Shown here one piece after another: positions 35,141 to 47,047 of a stretch of DNA of 64,000 nt. The translations under genes were made by a program, and so were the position numbers. Numbering within the stretch: position 1 is the first letter of the stretch; each line of letters starts with the position of its first letter. A model generated the notes under the pieces. The model was not told where the DNA came from, did not search any database, and worked only from the letters and a program-made list of their open reading frames with translations. Origin of the DNA: Lindgomyces ingoldianus (lineage: Eukaryota > Ascomycota > Dothideomycetes > Pleosporales > Lindgomycetaceae); assembly GCF_010093535.1 (NCBI RefSeq), contig NW_022985179.1, positions 314,395 through 378,394 of the forward strand. Direction: 5' to 3'.

Positions 35141-38100
35141 ATAGACTGCTTTATACAGTGCATGTACATTTCTGCTCTGCTACTATATTTGCTCTATTAG
35201 TAACGTCTGCTTTTATTACAATTGTATTAGTCCTGCGCTATCCTATTTTAGGCAGTGCCTCTAGAAATCTAGTTTTAGCTTTGTGTAATAACAGATCTAG
35301 CCTTAGCTCTCTTAAATTAGGTTTAATTTTTTTTAATTTACTATAATACTTTCTTCTTACTTTTTACTTACTATATTATACTTCCTATTATTTTGCTTTC
35401 TATCTGCTTACTATGTTACTCTTTATGTACACATCTACTAGGGCTATTTTGCCTTCTAACTCTTTTGTACATAAAGAGCTTATTAGGCCTGTAGCTGTTA
35501 TGCTAAGTATTAAGTAGTAAACATTTATTTAAAAAATGCTTAATTAGCATTATGTTGCAACTACTTACCTTGCCTGCATTAATTATAGTCTAACTAGACA
35601 AAAGAAGAGGAGTATTAGCTACACCTACCTTAACATAAGCTACTTTTATGCTACTTTATTATATAAGCTAATTTTCTTATAAGACTAAAACTTTTATTAT
35701 TTTTTTACTATCCTGCCTAAGTATAATATTCTCTCTTTTAACTTTAACTACAACCTAGACTAGCCTTTTATTAATAATAGAGGTGCAATAAATTAGCGTT
35801 AGTAGGGCTATTACTGCAGCCTTTACCTGCCCTATCTAGGGCGGCTTTAGTCCTAGATGTGGTTCCCCTCTACTGTTGTCTAGAAGTGGCCGCTCTAGAA
35901 TAGACTAGTTTATAGTTAGGTAGTAGGTAATCTACTAGATGCTACCTAATTCTATCTACTTTATATGTGAAACTATAACATAAAGCTTCTAAGGCTTATG
36001 TTTTATAATACTAAAGTAGTTAAACTAAAAGACCTATATTCTAAGCTTAACTTTTATTTCTAGCATACTCTTTAGCTAAGGCATAGGCGTGCAAGGTTAG
36101 AAGAATAGTACACATTAGAGAACTCTCTCTATTAGGTTTAGCTTAATGCTTATTAGGTATGTTATCTTAACTAGTCTTTAATCTTTTCTAATTATACTCT
36201 AGATTTATTATAATCTTAAATGCTCTATATGTTATTTATTAGCATAATGTCTTTAGTTATTACTAGAAGATTATAAGCTAGAGTATAGAGATACTTTTTT
36301 ACCTTTAATAGAGTTAATATCTAGTTCTGCTTCTCTTTCTTTTACAAGCTACTACAATAGTAGCATGTTACAGGATCTCTAATTAGTGTAGATCTGTTAT
36401 TAGGCAATTAGGCGCATAGATTAGGCTTATTAGCACTAGTCTAGTTAGAAAAGAAAGGCAGATAATTAATATTAAAAGTAGAAAAAACATTTTACTAATT
36501 AGATTAATAAAGATACTACTTACTCTAAGAAGTTAAGAAAGTTTGTAGGTGTTTAAAGTTTTAAGCTTTAGCATTATTTCTTTAAAAGTCTTAATAATGT
36601 ATAGCTACTAATTTACTTTATATTTATTACAGAAATAGTTATGTGCAGCCTATAATCTAATTATATTAGCTACCTATTATAAGATTATAAACGCTGTCCT
36701 TTATGTAGTAGGTATATTATTACAAGGTTAATCTGTTAACTCTAGTAAGAAAAGCGTTAGTAGGTGTAGTGCTAGAGCAAACTGCTGCCACACTAACTTA
36801 CATTTATCTAGAAAATAAACTAACTATCTAAACCTAGTAAACTAAAAGCAACTCTACTAACTCTGCCTAATGCTTTTAAAGTCTACTCTAATTAGTCTAG
36901 AAAAAATACTAATAATTATTAAGCCTATGCTTACACTTTTTAAAGAATTTTCTTTTCTTTAGTGTGCCTTTTATAAGGACAGTTATATTAGTGTAGCTTA
37001 GATTATTTACTGCAGTCTTAACTTTTTTTTTCCTAATATTGCCTAACTCTAACTAGATTAAGTGTTTATTATAAAATTATTTTATAGCTAATTAAGTCTT
37101 AACTTTTTTAATAAATAAAGGGTTAGAACTTAAAAAAGTGTTAGTAAAAACTTTTATATTATTAGTAGCTATAAACTTTTTATTATTAGTATCTTTTAAG
37201 TTCTTATCTTTTTTAGATTAACTCTTAGCTATGTTAGTGTTGTCTATAAGCCCTTTTGCCTTTTCTTTATTACTATTAGCTAGGCCCTTTTTAGCATTAA
37301 AAGCTATGCTAACATCTACTACTATGTTAAACTAGAATAATAAGGACTGCATTACCTTACTAAGTTCTATGCACTTATCTATTATAAGTTCTATTATATC
37401 TTTAATCTAGTCTTAGACCTAACTAAACTAGGACTATAGTAATTTATTATTTATAAAGATTACTTTTTAGAATAACTTAATTATAATTAGTAAAGCTATG
37501 TACATATTTTGCTATATAGGCTAGGCTTTAGTCCTTAGAACTTAGTAACTAAACAAGTTAATTATAAAGGCTATAACTAGATTATAAAGAATAGTAGGTT
37601 TATTATAGATTAGAACTAAAGTAGCTTTTTAGAGGCTTAGATCTACCTTAGTTAAAGCTAATCTAGGCCCTTTTAGTGTTAGGGTGGATGTTAGCACAGC
37701 TAGACCCTTCTATAGAGTAGGGATGCTCTTTAGGGAGGTAGTAATATCTTTAGGCATTACCTTTTTTTTCTTTAGCTAATAGACTTTATTTTATTTAATA
37801 AATTTAGTTTAATCTACTAATATATATTAGTATCTAGGTATATTTTATTTAGAAAAAAAATAACTTACTTTAGAGATTATAACCTTTGCCTTTTACACTA
37901 TAGTAATAATTTGCATAACTATAGCTAAAATAGTTAAGGACATATACATAGTAGACAAACTTGCTATTTTTTTTTAAGCATTTCTAGTAAGGATCTTATA
38001 AGATCTAACCTACTATAAAGGCTACTAGTGCCTTAGCTGCTTTAGGGCGTGTAACTTTAATTAGAACTAGGTTAAAGCTGTTCTAAAAAAGATTAACTTA

Positions 38101-39460
38101 TATACACACTATAATAATTTAATTTATTTGCATCTTAACTAACTTTAAATAAGCTGTTGTAACTTTTATGTTTAGATCTTTTATAAACTTAAGGTTTATT
38201 AGGCGCCTAGAGAGTCCTATTATCTTTATAGTAGTCTAGACCCTTTTATATAGCAGCTTTAGATTAATAATTTTATATAAATTAGTGTTTTTTATAAAAA
38301 AGTTAAACTGCTTAGATTTACTACTTAAAAGTTTAAGCTAAAGTATAATTTTTTTTTTCTTTTTACTTTTAGTTAGCTTTAACCTAGCTTTAGCTAGATT
38401 TATTTAATAAAGCAAAATAATTAGAGTTAGAGCAGGCAGGGCCTGACCCATGCTATATCTGTAATGTCTATACTAGGAATATAGTGGCATGAACTGCTGC
38501 TAGAAAGGGTACAGTCTGCCTAGAGCAAATAGAGGTGCTTTATGTTAAAGCTACTAGGTGTTCTAGTACAGACCCTAAGCCTGCAGATATTAACCCTAGG
38601 CCTGCAGATATAGACCTTATAGTGGCAAATATAGTCTATAACTTAGCTAACAGGTAAATTACTGCTAATGTTCTCTATAGCTAGATATAGGTTAGATATA
38701 AGTAGAGGTAGGCTATAAAAAAATATTATTAGTCTAATTTTTTTCTAAGTTATATTAATTTAGATTAATTTAGATTTACTTATGCTTTTACTATACTATT
38801 ACTAGCTCTAATCTTAGCTGCCCTGTAAGCTGTCTAGTCTAGTCTAGCTAAAGGCGTAGGCAGGCACTGTCTAGTTTAGTCCTGCCTGTGATGCTATTAG
38901 ACTTAGGCAAGACTGCGTGTCTTCTAGTTAGGACATATTAGGCACAAAAAGCAAAGAGGTAGGTCCTAATAATATGTTATTTAATAGAGTAGGTTTATTA
39001 TTATTTAGTGCCTTTATTTTTTCTAATTAGCCTTAGATTATAATATATGTAAGGTAAAACTTACTATTACTATTAGCACTAGCTTTTTTAGCTAAGAGGT
39101 CCTAGCTTCTAGTTAGGCCTTTACTTTAAAAATTAATAATAACCTTAGTATTAATCTTTAGTAATAAAGGCTTATTATTAAGTTACAACTAGTTATTATT
39201 TAGTGTTGTTATAGCATTATTAGACATAATTTACTGCGTTAGAAGTAAGTAAAGAGTGTTAGAAGCTATTCTAATTAGATTTTAACCTAAAACATGCAGA
39301 TAAAGTAAAATGTGTACTTGTAGTGTCTTTAGCAGTTTAGGATTAGCTAGTAAGGTCACACTGCCCTAGTTAGGTGGGTTAGTGGGCGTGGCAGGAGGAG
39401 ATGTGAAGCTGGGTTAGTTAGATTGTTTATTGTGGCGGCCGTGCGCGTAAGCGAGCTGTT
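35141..39460. other. AT-rich RIP-degraded DNA after Helitron
   Basis: Long plus-strand stretches can be read if stops are ignored, for example near 36060-36450 (LRHRRARLEEQYTLENSLYQ) and 38440-38640 (PCYICNVYTRNIVARTAARK). I could not assign them to a transposon or host family. A small ORF at 35158-35346 is the fortuitously open end of the Helitron region. Degradation ends near 39460. Confidence 0.5.
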
Positions 39461-39995
39461 ACGTAATCATTCCTAATTAGGACTAGCCCCCTTCTTCCTG
39501 GAAAGGAAGGCTAATCTGCTCGTAGAAAGAACTTTGGAGGGAGGGTGCCGTCCTTCAACGCCATAACCTTGCGCCATAGACGGCTGGTTCTAAAGTCGGC
39601 TCGCCTGGGCCGAAGAGGTCTTCACAAGGGCGCCGAACCAAGTCACAAACTCTAGGGAACCCTAGTGCGTCAGGGTTATTGCATGTTGCCTCAGGCAACT
39701 AACGCGTGAGGGTTTAGCAGGGGTCTCGGCCGAACGTATCTCCGCAATCCTCCATCGCCTCGTGGAGTTGAAACCCGATCATGATACTCTTTTCTTGCAT
39801 AAGAGCAGGTTAACGGTATCGTGGAAAGAGTGTTGTGTTTCAGCATATTTTTATCATGTCCGATTGCTTCCATGAGCCTTACTTCCACCTACCCTCTCGC
39901 CATAGTCGAGCATGAATTCCGCCTGTTAGCAGTAGGCAGCCTTGCGGTCTATCGACCCTTTAGATCGTCACCCATAAGTTTTCGTCGCTCACGAT
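39461..39995. promoter_or_regulatory. Upstream region of the NACHT receptor gene
   Basis: Ordinary-composition DNA between the RIP border and the ATG at 39996. No specific promoter motif could be assigned. Confidence 0.35.
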
Positions 39996-42900
39996 ATGGC
40001 TGAAGCTCTCATAGCAGTAGGCCTTGCCGGGAACATAGTTCAATTCATTAGCTTTTGGGGTACCTTGATGTCCAAGAGTGAAGAAATCTACAAATCAACT
40101 AATGGGGCACTGGTGGAGCATTTGGAGCTCGAAGCCATAACAACCCATCTAGATAGATTGGTCACGGCTATGGCGATGAGAACAGGGCCCCCAGCGGAGA
40201 CTGAGAGCGAAAAGCAACTTCAGGACTTATGTCGTCAATGTAGGGACAGAGCAGAGGAACTGCTTCGAGCAGTGACAAAACTCAAAGTTAACGGGAAAAG
40301 TAAAAAGTGGAGGAGTTTTCGTCAGGCCCTCAATAGCGTTTGGAGTTCCGACCGGATCAACTTCCTGTCTGCAAGGTTGGAGGCTTTTAGACGACAAGTT
40401 GACACTACACTTCTTGTAGTCCTTAGGTGAGGTAATCTTTTCTTCTTGATCCAATGATTTGACAAGAATGTATGCTAATTCTACACGTAGAGAGCAGAGC
40501 GCCCGAGCAAACCGTGACCAAGCTCAAAAGTTAGAAAGCATCAATGACACCCTCATCAATATAGGGTTATCTACGAAGCAGTGGCAAAAAGACCTGGTTG
40601 AAACATTACACCGCGAAAATTGGCAACCAGAGAATCCTAGAGACATTGAGGCGTTTTCAACAGAGCTGTCCAGTGCTGCAAAAGCTCAACTAGAAGACAG
40701 AGCTACTTCTAACATTATGCACCTGCTTGACTTCTACGAAAGACCGGACAGATTCGAGAGGATCAAAGAGGCTCATACCAAAACGTTCGAGTGGATCTTC
40801 CGGAGAGGAAGCGTACTTCAAGAGGCTGAACAACCTGCTCTCGGGCAGATATCTACACTACCGAGCCAAAAGACATACTGGCATAGCTTCGCTGACTGGT
40901 TAGAAAGTGATGGAAGCATATACTGGATCACTGGAAAACCTGGCTCTGGTAAATCAACTTTGATGAAATTCATCCAGAATGATTCGAGAACCGTGGCGCA
41001 TCTCCAGGGCTGGATATCTGGATATGAACTAATCCAAGCCGGATGGTTTTTCTGGAACTCTGGCACTGCAATCCAGATGTCTCGAATGGGGCTTCTGCAA
41101 GCCCTTCTTTACCAATTACTTGAGAAACATCCAGAATTAATAGCGCAAATATTTCCACGTCGATGGAAATCTCATGAGCTTTTTGGTACAGACCTTCGCC
41201 CCTTGACGTGGCTAGAACTCGTCGATGGACTCAAAAAAATTATTCTTCAAACTCAGTTCCGATATTTCTTCGTCATCGACGGTCTTGATGAATTTGATGG
41301 CGACACTTCCGAGCTTCTAGAGTTGTTGATGAAAATAGCCGCGTCTCCTAACGTTAAGGTCTGCGTAGCTAGTCGCCCGTGGCTGATTTTTGAGGAAGCT
41401 CTTAAAGGTCAGCCAATGCTACAACTACAATATCTGACTACTGGAGACATCGAATTATATGCATCGCAAAAACTTCTCAACAATTCCATGTTCGCGGCCT
41501 GGCAAACGCAAAACCATGGGGAAGCCTTTATGATTTTCCAAACGATCAAATGCAAGGCTGCAGGGGTCTTCTTATGGGTCTATCTTGTCGTGTCATCGCT
41601 CTTAGAGGGGTTACGGGATGGCGATAGGCCAAGCGACTTGAGAAAACGGGTGGAAGAGCTCCCCTCTGACCTAGAGGAATTATTCAAAAAGATCCTGAGT
41701 AACCTTGAGCCAAGGCACTTCGACCAAGCCTCCCAACTTCTACAGATTGTCGAAGCGGCTTTGGCGCCATTGTCACTTTTATCTCTGTATTTTGCAGAAG
41801 AAGGCTTCGACATGTCTCTCACCTCAGAAGTAAGGCCTCTAACTACTGATGAAATCAGTTCTAAGGTTGAAATCATGAGACGACGGATTCTCAGTCGTTG
41901 TAAAGGTCTCCTTGAACCACGCTATATTCGATCGGAATCCAGTATACAGTCACAGGAGAATGACAAAGAAGGGGGTGAGGTGTCATATTTGCATAGAACA
42001 GTCAAGGATTTCCTCCAAAGTCAAGAGATATGGGACTACATTGTGGCTGGGACTGGCAGTTCTTTTGATCCGAATCGTTCACTTTGTGGTGCATGTGTCT
42101 TCCGCCTGAAGACCATGGCGCCTGGTGAAGATATGATCAGGCGCATATGGAGAATTATGCCTTTGTGCATGAAATATGCGAAGGCGTTAGAGGAGAGTTC
42201 GGGCGAACCACAGGTACTTTTCCTTCATGAACTTGACAGGTTGGCATCTTGGTTTTTAGACGGGCCAGAAGAAATACACGTACCCCAAGGGAACACGCTC
42301 GTTATGTCGCCAGTGAAAGATTCAACGCACTGGACAGAACTTGCGCCGGTACTCGTGGGCGATGTCCAACTTGGACAATCTTCGAGATCTATCTTGGAGT
42401 ACGCTCTTGGTTTTAAACTCTATCTTTACGTGGACTGGAGATTGAGCCACGATATCCCGGTTACTTATGATTTATGCGGACGATCCTTCCTTTCCGGCGC
42501 GATCGAGGGGAGAGATCTTCCCCTAGTCGAGTTGCTGCTGAAGCATAAAGCGGACCCAAACCGACCAGAGCCAACAGCTCCTAATCTATCGCCGTGGTAC
42601 TGCGCAATAATGATGCCAGAGTGGGACCGGTGCTGGAGAAGCGATTCCTGGCTATTGCCAAGTGAGGCTGTTGGACCAGCGCGCGAAGCCGCGCTAGACA
42701 AAATAGCACGGATTGTCGAGCTCCTTCTCTTGAATGGCGCCGATCCTTGGATTACACTCCCGGCTAAGTTCAGGGAATGTGACCATTGTCTGCAAGTCAC
42801 CTCAAGAGCGCAGCCATTCAATGCAGACCAGTTGGTTCGGCAAATTTTCTCTCAGTGGAGTAATGAGTGGACAAACCATCTTCTCAAATTACTTGAGGAT

Positions 42901-43083
42901 AAACGACGATCTAGCCCAGGACGATCAGCCTTAGACGTACCCAAAGAATTCATCTGTCTCGAATGTCAGCGTCGGATGTACCAACAAGTAAAAAGCCAAG
43001 ATACGGCATTCCAAGTCTCCACTAGAAGGAGATCACGGCTTTACAAATGGATGAAAGATGTTTTCTCGTCCCCAACTAAGTAG
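39996..43083 (+). CDS. NACHT-domain STAND receptor with C-terminal ankyrin-like repeats
   Basis: A predicted 1,015-aa NOD-like receptor of the fungal NACHT/NPHP3-like class, cytosolic signal-transducing ATPases of heterokaryon incompatibility and innate recognition. Exons are 39996-40426 and 40467-43083; the 40-nt intron (GTGAGG...ACAAG) keeps frame and removes a TGA. The N-terminal about 140 residues (MAEALIAVGLAGNIVQFISF start) form an alpha-helical fungal STAND effector domain of the SesA/HeLo-like kind. Walker A GKPGSGKST is at about 300-308, Walker B FFVIDGLDEF at about 411-420, and a following VCVASRPW sensor-like motif is present. SYLHRTVKDFL marks the end of the winged/DUF7791-type region. 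The C-terminus from about 817 has ankyrin-like helices (LPLVELLLKHKADPN, ARIVELLLLNGADPW). All motifs are intact, so it is probably functional, unlike its neighbours. Confidence 0.9.
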
Positions 43084-44272
43084 CGACTTATGAGATGACC
43101 TTTCCTGGATCGCAACAGTGGTCAGGACAGCAATCAAGGTTACGTTGGCCTCCAGGATGCGAGGCATGGCCCGCGAGAAGGAGATCCAGAGGGAAAAAGA
43201 GTAAATAGAGAGTGGAGTTGGTCACGTTAGCGGTAAAGTTTTGGGAGTGCTCAGCTCGGAGATTAGAACAAGACACGGAAGCCTTCCCCCACCACCAGAG
43301 CTTCCGGCCCACTTGCAATTCACACGACATCGCGACTTTTACCACGACCCAAATACACGGCTCATCTTTCGCACGAGACTTCATCTGAAACGCATCGGAC
43401 AAGGTTGTCTGATCAGATTGGAACGCCCCAAGTCATCCTTATCTCTTCAGCTTTGAGGGTCTTTCGTCGTCGACAGGAACTCCAGTCAATTTTGCCCCTG
43501 AAAGCCCGCAATCATTGATCGCGAAATGTTAAGGTATTGACGTTAGCAGCTTTATTGATTGTATGAATAGACTTTCTCGATTAGTTATACCTGGCTTCCG
43601 CATAACCGTCACATTCTGATCCCGATGGCCTTAGCCCTTGCGTCCGACCCCTGAAGCGTGAAGCGTTCCTCCAACAGAATAGAAGATTCATCGTATTGTT
43701 GTAGGCTGCCAAGAAGGGACATAAGCCACGTTTTTGCCGAGTCGGAAACACGAGGTAAACGAACTTGTCCTTTTTAGATTGTAAAGTACAGATCAAGGGA
43801 TAATTTGTTTGCCATGTTGCCTCCATGTCCTATATATCTAGCACATGGAATGGCGTATTAGAGTCCTCGGACGCGGCAGTGTGCAGCCTGTGACGAAATG
43901 TGGCAAGGACCCCTGCTTTTTGAACCTTTTGCTCTCGTGACAATTTTCCTGGCCGTTTCCTGTCACAAAGCACTCTATATACATTCTCAAGCTCTGAGGT
44001 GTGCTAGTGTCCTTCAGGTAGCGAACGCATTGGTCTAGCCATAAGGTTGCGGTCTTGCCCCCCCTTTTTTGGTGCACAATGATGCCATGTGGCGCATATC
44101 ACCCCCGCTCCTTCTCCACCCTAGGACACGCTACAAACGGCCCCACCTTAAACACTTACTTACACGCTCTACTTCGGCCACTTGCTTTGGTTAAAACTTG
44201 TGTGACGTTTTGAGGTATTATATTGTATATGTATCATAAAAGTTACAAGATCATCATTCAATCACCAGAAAT
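43084..44272. other. Intergenic region
   Basis: No gene recognised over 1.2 kb. Short ORFs on both strands lack family features. Confidence 0.45.
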
Positions 44273-44364
44273 GGCTCGATGGTGTAGTTGGTTATCACGT
44301 CAGTCTAACATTCGCAACGAGTGTTGTTCACTGAAGGTCTCCAGTTCAAGTCTGGGTCGAGTCA
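44273..44364 (+). tRNA. tRNA-Val (anticodon AAC) with an 18-nt intron
   Basis: The acceptor stem pairs GGCTCGA with TCGAGTC (one G-T), with discriminator A. The D-arm TGGTGTAGTTGGTTATCA is typical. The anticodon stem is TCAGT/ACTGA, with loop CT-AAC-A, then intron TTCGCAACGAGTGTTGTT, then C. The T-arm is TCCAG-TTCAAGT-CTGGG. The intron sits after position 37, as in eukaryotic nuclear tRNAs. Mature length is 74 nt and the gene is 92 nt. A T5 run for Pol III termination follows at 44366-44370. B-box GGTTCRANYCC is represented by CAGTTCAAGTCTG. Confidence 0.93.
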
Positions 44365-44365
44365 A

Positions 44366-44370
44366 TTTTT
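44366..44370 (+). terminator. RNA polymerase III T-run terminator
   Basis: TTTTT begins two bases after the tRNA-Val 3' end, the usual Pol III stop signal. Confidence 0.7.
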
Positions 44371-44895
44371 GTCTTTTCGTCTGCCCCTTTACCTTGTCTT
44401 TACGGCATATACGTCATTAGTCTCTGCTCATGCGGTCCTTTTTTTTGCACGGCTTGTGGTGGAAAATTTTGGGCGGTCGCTTCGATTGGTTGGCGTGGCG
44501 AACAAATTAAAAAGCTTAAAGAAAGACTGGACGTTTGCTTTGTGTTCATCCAAAAACCCGAATCCGAATTACTCTTGCCTTGGTACAGTAGCTAGCGATA
44601 CTGGCTTTCATTTAGAGTGCAGCTGCAAAAAAAAGCTCTAGACTGCCTGCGAGCGAGACTCTTGGCCCCACAATATATCAATCAAGGCACGTGATTTACC
44701 ACAAATAGTTACCTCTCAAAAGCACAGTTTTAGCTCACATCCTTTTGGCTAGAGCAGTTCGGTCACCCTCCCTGCTAGTGTACCTGCCCCTATGCCACTT
44801 GCAATAGCATATTCCCTCTTTAGAATTTAGCGTGCTACCCTAAAGAGAAGATGGTATCAGAGGGGGGTAGGGAGGAAATTAGGATAAGATGTAGC
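44371..44895. other. Intergenic region
   Basis: No feature recognised between the tRNA and the ankyrin relic. Confidence 0.45.
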
Positions 44896-45523
44896 TTAGC
44901 CAGAGAGATTAATGTGCGACTGCAGCAGATTGACGACTACCTCGTGCCCTCTCGGTGCCACCCACGACAGCGGCGTCCGTCCGGCCTTGTCCTTAAAGTT
45001 GACTTCCACCTTGCCTGTGTCAAATAGCGGCTTGACTACTGCCTGTTGCCGGTTGGCTGCCACCTGCGATAGCGGCACCCGTCCGTACTCATCCTTCGAA
45101 TCAGCATCTAACTTGCCTGCCTCCCCCCAGCAGCTTAACCGCCGCCTTGCTCCCTCTCGATACCGCCTCCCGGGATAGCGCCGTCCGTCCGTCTTTATCC
45201 TTTCAGTCGGCTTCCACGTTGCCTGTCTTAAGTAACAGCTAGATCACTACCTCATGCCCCTTCTCTGCTGCCCACAATAGCTGCGTCCGTCCGTTGGTTA
45301 TATCCTTTGAACCAACGTGGACCTTGCTTGTCTCGAGCAGTAGCTTGACCACTTCCTTGTTCCCACTCGATGCCGCCCACGATAGCAGCGTCTGTCCGTT
45401 CCAACCCTTCGAGTCAAACTCAGCCTTGCCTGTGTCAAGCAGCAGCTTGACGATACCTTCATGGCCTTTCTCGGCGGCACGCAATGAGGGGTCTAGTGTT
45501 GCAATTAGAGGTTGCGTGAGCAC
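44896..45523 (-). pseudogene. Ankyrin-repeat protein fragment
   Basis: Minus-strand reading gives several about 34-residue ankyrin units: AAEKGHEGIVKLLLDTGKAE, LLSWAASSGNKEVVKLLLET, QLLWAAEKGHEVVI, and, after in-frame stops and frame changes around 45100-45240, RTPLSWVAPRGHEVVVNLL. The 5' part would lie in the AT-rich DNA beginning at about 45530, so it is cut there and internally broken. It is likely the C-terminal repeat tail of a former receptor or ankyrin protein like the neighbouring NACHT gene. Near-identical units suggest recent repeat expansion before decay. No start codon is supported. Confidence 0.75.
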
Positions 45524-45938
45524 GCAACTATGTAAGAAGCTAATAAAGTGAAGTAAATTATGTTGTAGTCTAAGCGCTCTGCTGCAGAGTATTTATTTAC
45601 ATTTATAACAGCAGAGACATCAAGAGTATAGTAAAGGCAATAGATGCTATAGTAAAGGTAGTAAGAGCTATTATAGCTTAGAAAATATATATATAGTAAC
45701 GTATTCCATCACTAAGCTGGCTAAAACCTCCTGTAAAGAAAAGAAGAAGGGCAACGTATAATAGAGTATATAATAATATATTACTCTTGCTTCTTCTTCT
45801 TCTTCTTCTTACTAACACTATATAGGATCTAGATAACTAGTATAGTGTTAGATTTTAGTAGAAGAAGCAGAAGACTAAGTAATAGCTTAGAGGGATAGAG
45901 TAAAGAGTAAAGTAATACTTAATAGTATCTTTTAAAAT
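45524..45938. other. AT-rich block with a foldback
   Basis: Contains a (CTT)n run at about 45787-45810 followed by ACTAACACTATA. A partly matching inverted arm, TATAGTGTTA then AGTAGAAGAAGC, lies at about 45840-45868, so the DNA could form a hairpin. A direct repeat of ATAGTAAAGG occurs at about 45630-45660. No coding capacity. Confidence 0.5.
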
Positions 45939-46224
45939 TGTAACAATTCGCATAAATCATTCCATTCAAAGTTACCTGACAAACCTATATCCGAAGGTTC
46001 CACGTATCTGCCCCGACCCAGCCCTGCCCCCTGTGCTACCCCTATCTCCAAGTATTTAGCTGCACCTCTCCCCTTAGCTATCTCAGTAGTTTTCTGATAT
46101 CCTTTTGTACAAGGCCTATAGGTGTTAATAGAATTCCCAGGTTTCTAAGTCCCCACGCACTCCCATATACCTCTGAGTGGATTCACACCGCATTCGGACC
46201 TATTGTCTTGCCTGCGCCGTTACA
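45939..46224. mobile_element. Solo LTR, 286 bp, with 5-bp target-site duplication
   Basis: The segment begins TGTAAC (45939-45944) and ends GTTACA (46219-46224), the inverted TG...CA ends of a retrotransposon LTR. It is flanked by AAAAT on both sides (45934-45938 and 46225-46229), a perfect 5-bp target duplication. The inside is of ordinary, GC-richer composition, unlike the RIP-degraded DNA around it. No internal retrotransposon genes follow, so it is a solo LTR left by recombination. Copia or Gypsy origin cannot be decided. Confidence 0.8.
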
Positions 46225-46480
46225 AAAATAAGAGTTTCTAGGTAAGAAGAGAAACTATCTAGAGCAGGGATTTATTTTCTTTATATTTCTTTGCTTAGTA
46301 ATATAGAATCTTCTAACGTGTTTTACTAGTAACTTGCGTACACTACTAAAAGCAGAGCGCCTTTTTATTAGATAACTAAACAACAACTAAATTAAACTTA
46401 TATAAATATATATATAAAATATTTATAATTACTTTTGTATTAATTTCTTTTATAGCCTTACTTATAGCACTTTAAGTAGG
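46225..46480. other. AT-rich spacer between two LTR-like insertions
   Basis: RIP-like sequence with no coding or repeat feature that I can identify. Confidence 0.5.
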
Positions 46481-46653
46481 TGTGAGAGGTATCGAGCAGG
46501 AAACACAGGTCACAGAGAGGGAATGCAGGATAGGGGGTAACGAGAGTAAACCTTAGGGTCGGAGGCAGAGGTACGGAGGCCGAGGAGCCTATATACCCCG
46601 TGCCAAGCCCTTAGGGTACTCAGGGGTTGGATAGCTGTAACATAACCGTGACA
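46481..46653. mobile_element. Small LTR-like or MITE-like insertion, 173 bp
   Basis: Starts TGTGAGAGG and ends CCGTGACA (TG...CA). It contains a purine-rich segment and a TATATA box (about 46590). Flanking pentamers are GTAGG (46476-46480) and GCAGG (46654-46658), a target duplication differing by one C->T in CpA context, as RIP of the flank would produce. The inside is almost unmutated. It is probably another solo LTR. Orientation is uncertain, since the minus-strand start TGTCACGG is equally LTR-like. Confidence 0.55.
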
Positions 46654-47047
46654 GCAGGTTAGTAGTGCTTGCTAGAAGACCTAAGATGCCTTAGCCTACA
46701 CTTTAACTTTAAGCAACTTATTAGCTTTTATAGGAAACTTTTAACTTTTCTAGCCGATTAAAGTCTCTTTTAAAGTAATATACTATTATTACTACTACTT
46801 TTTTTTACTTTTAGCACTAGTTTACTTAATAAAGCTTAGTGTTTTTTTTATAAAATTTATGAAATTTATTACTATTTAGTAGCTTTTAATAAGCTAAGCT
46901 ATTATATAGCTTTTAAAGCTTTAGAACTAGGAATAAAAGTAGTTATATATAAAGTAAGCCTACTGCTAAAGCTAGGTAACTATGTAAAGTGTTTTACTAA
47001 AAGGTACCAGCGTTTAATTAATAGTAAGTAATAATAAAATATAATTA
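46654..47047. other. AT-rich RIP-degraded DNA
   Basis: Stop-rich on both strands and without a recognisable element. It ends abruptly at the start of the next ORF. Confidence 0.5.

Noticed and set aside
35158..35346. 62-codon ORF as a separate gene
   Set aside because: It lies at the 3' end of the Helitron helicase homology in RIP-degraded DNA and is a fortuitously open stretch.
35800..39300. A DUF3435/Starship-captain-like or LINE reverse-transcriptase relic in the AT-rich block
   Set aside because: Reading through stops gave long hydrophobic stretches but no tyrosine-recombinase or RT motif that could be named with confidence.
43088..43402. 104-codon minus-strand ORF downstream of the NACHT receptor
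   Set aside because: No family features, overlaps a plus-strand ORF, and sits in a 3' flanking region.
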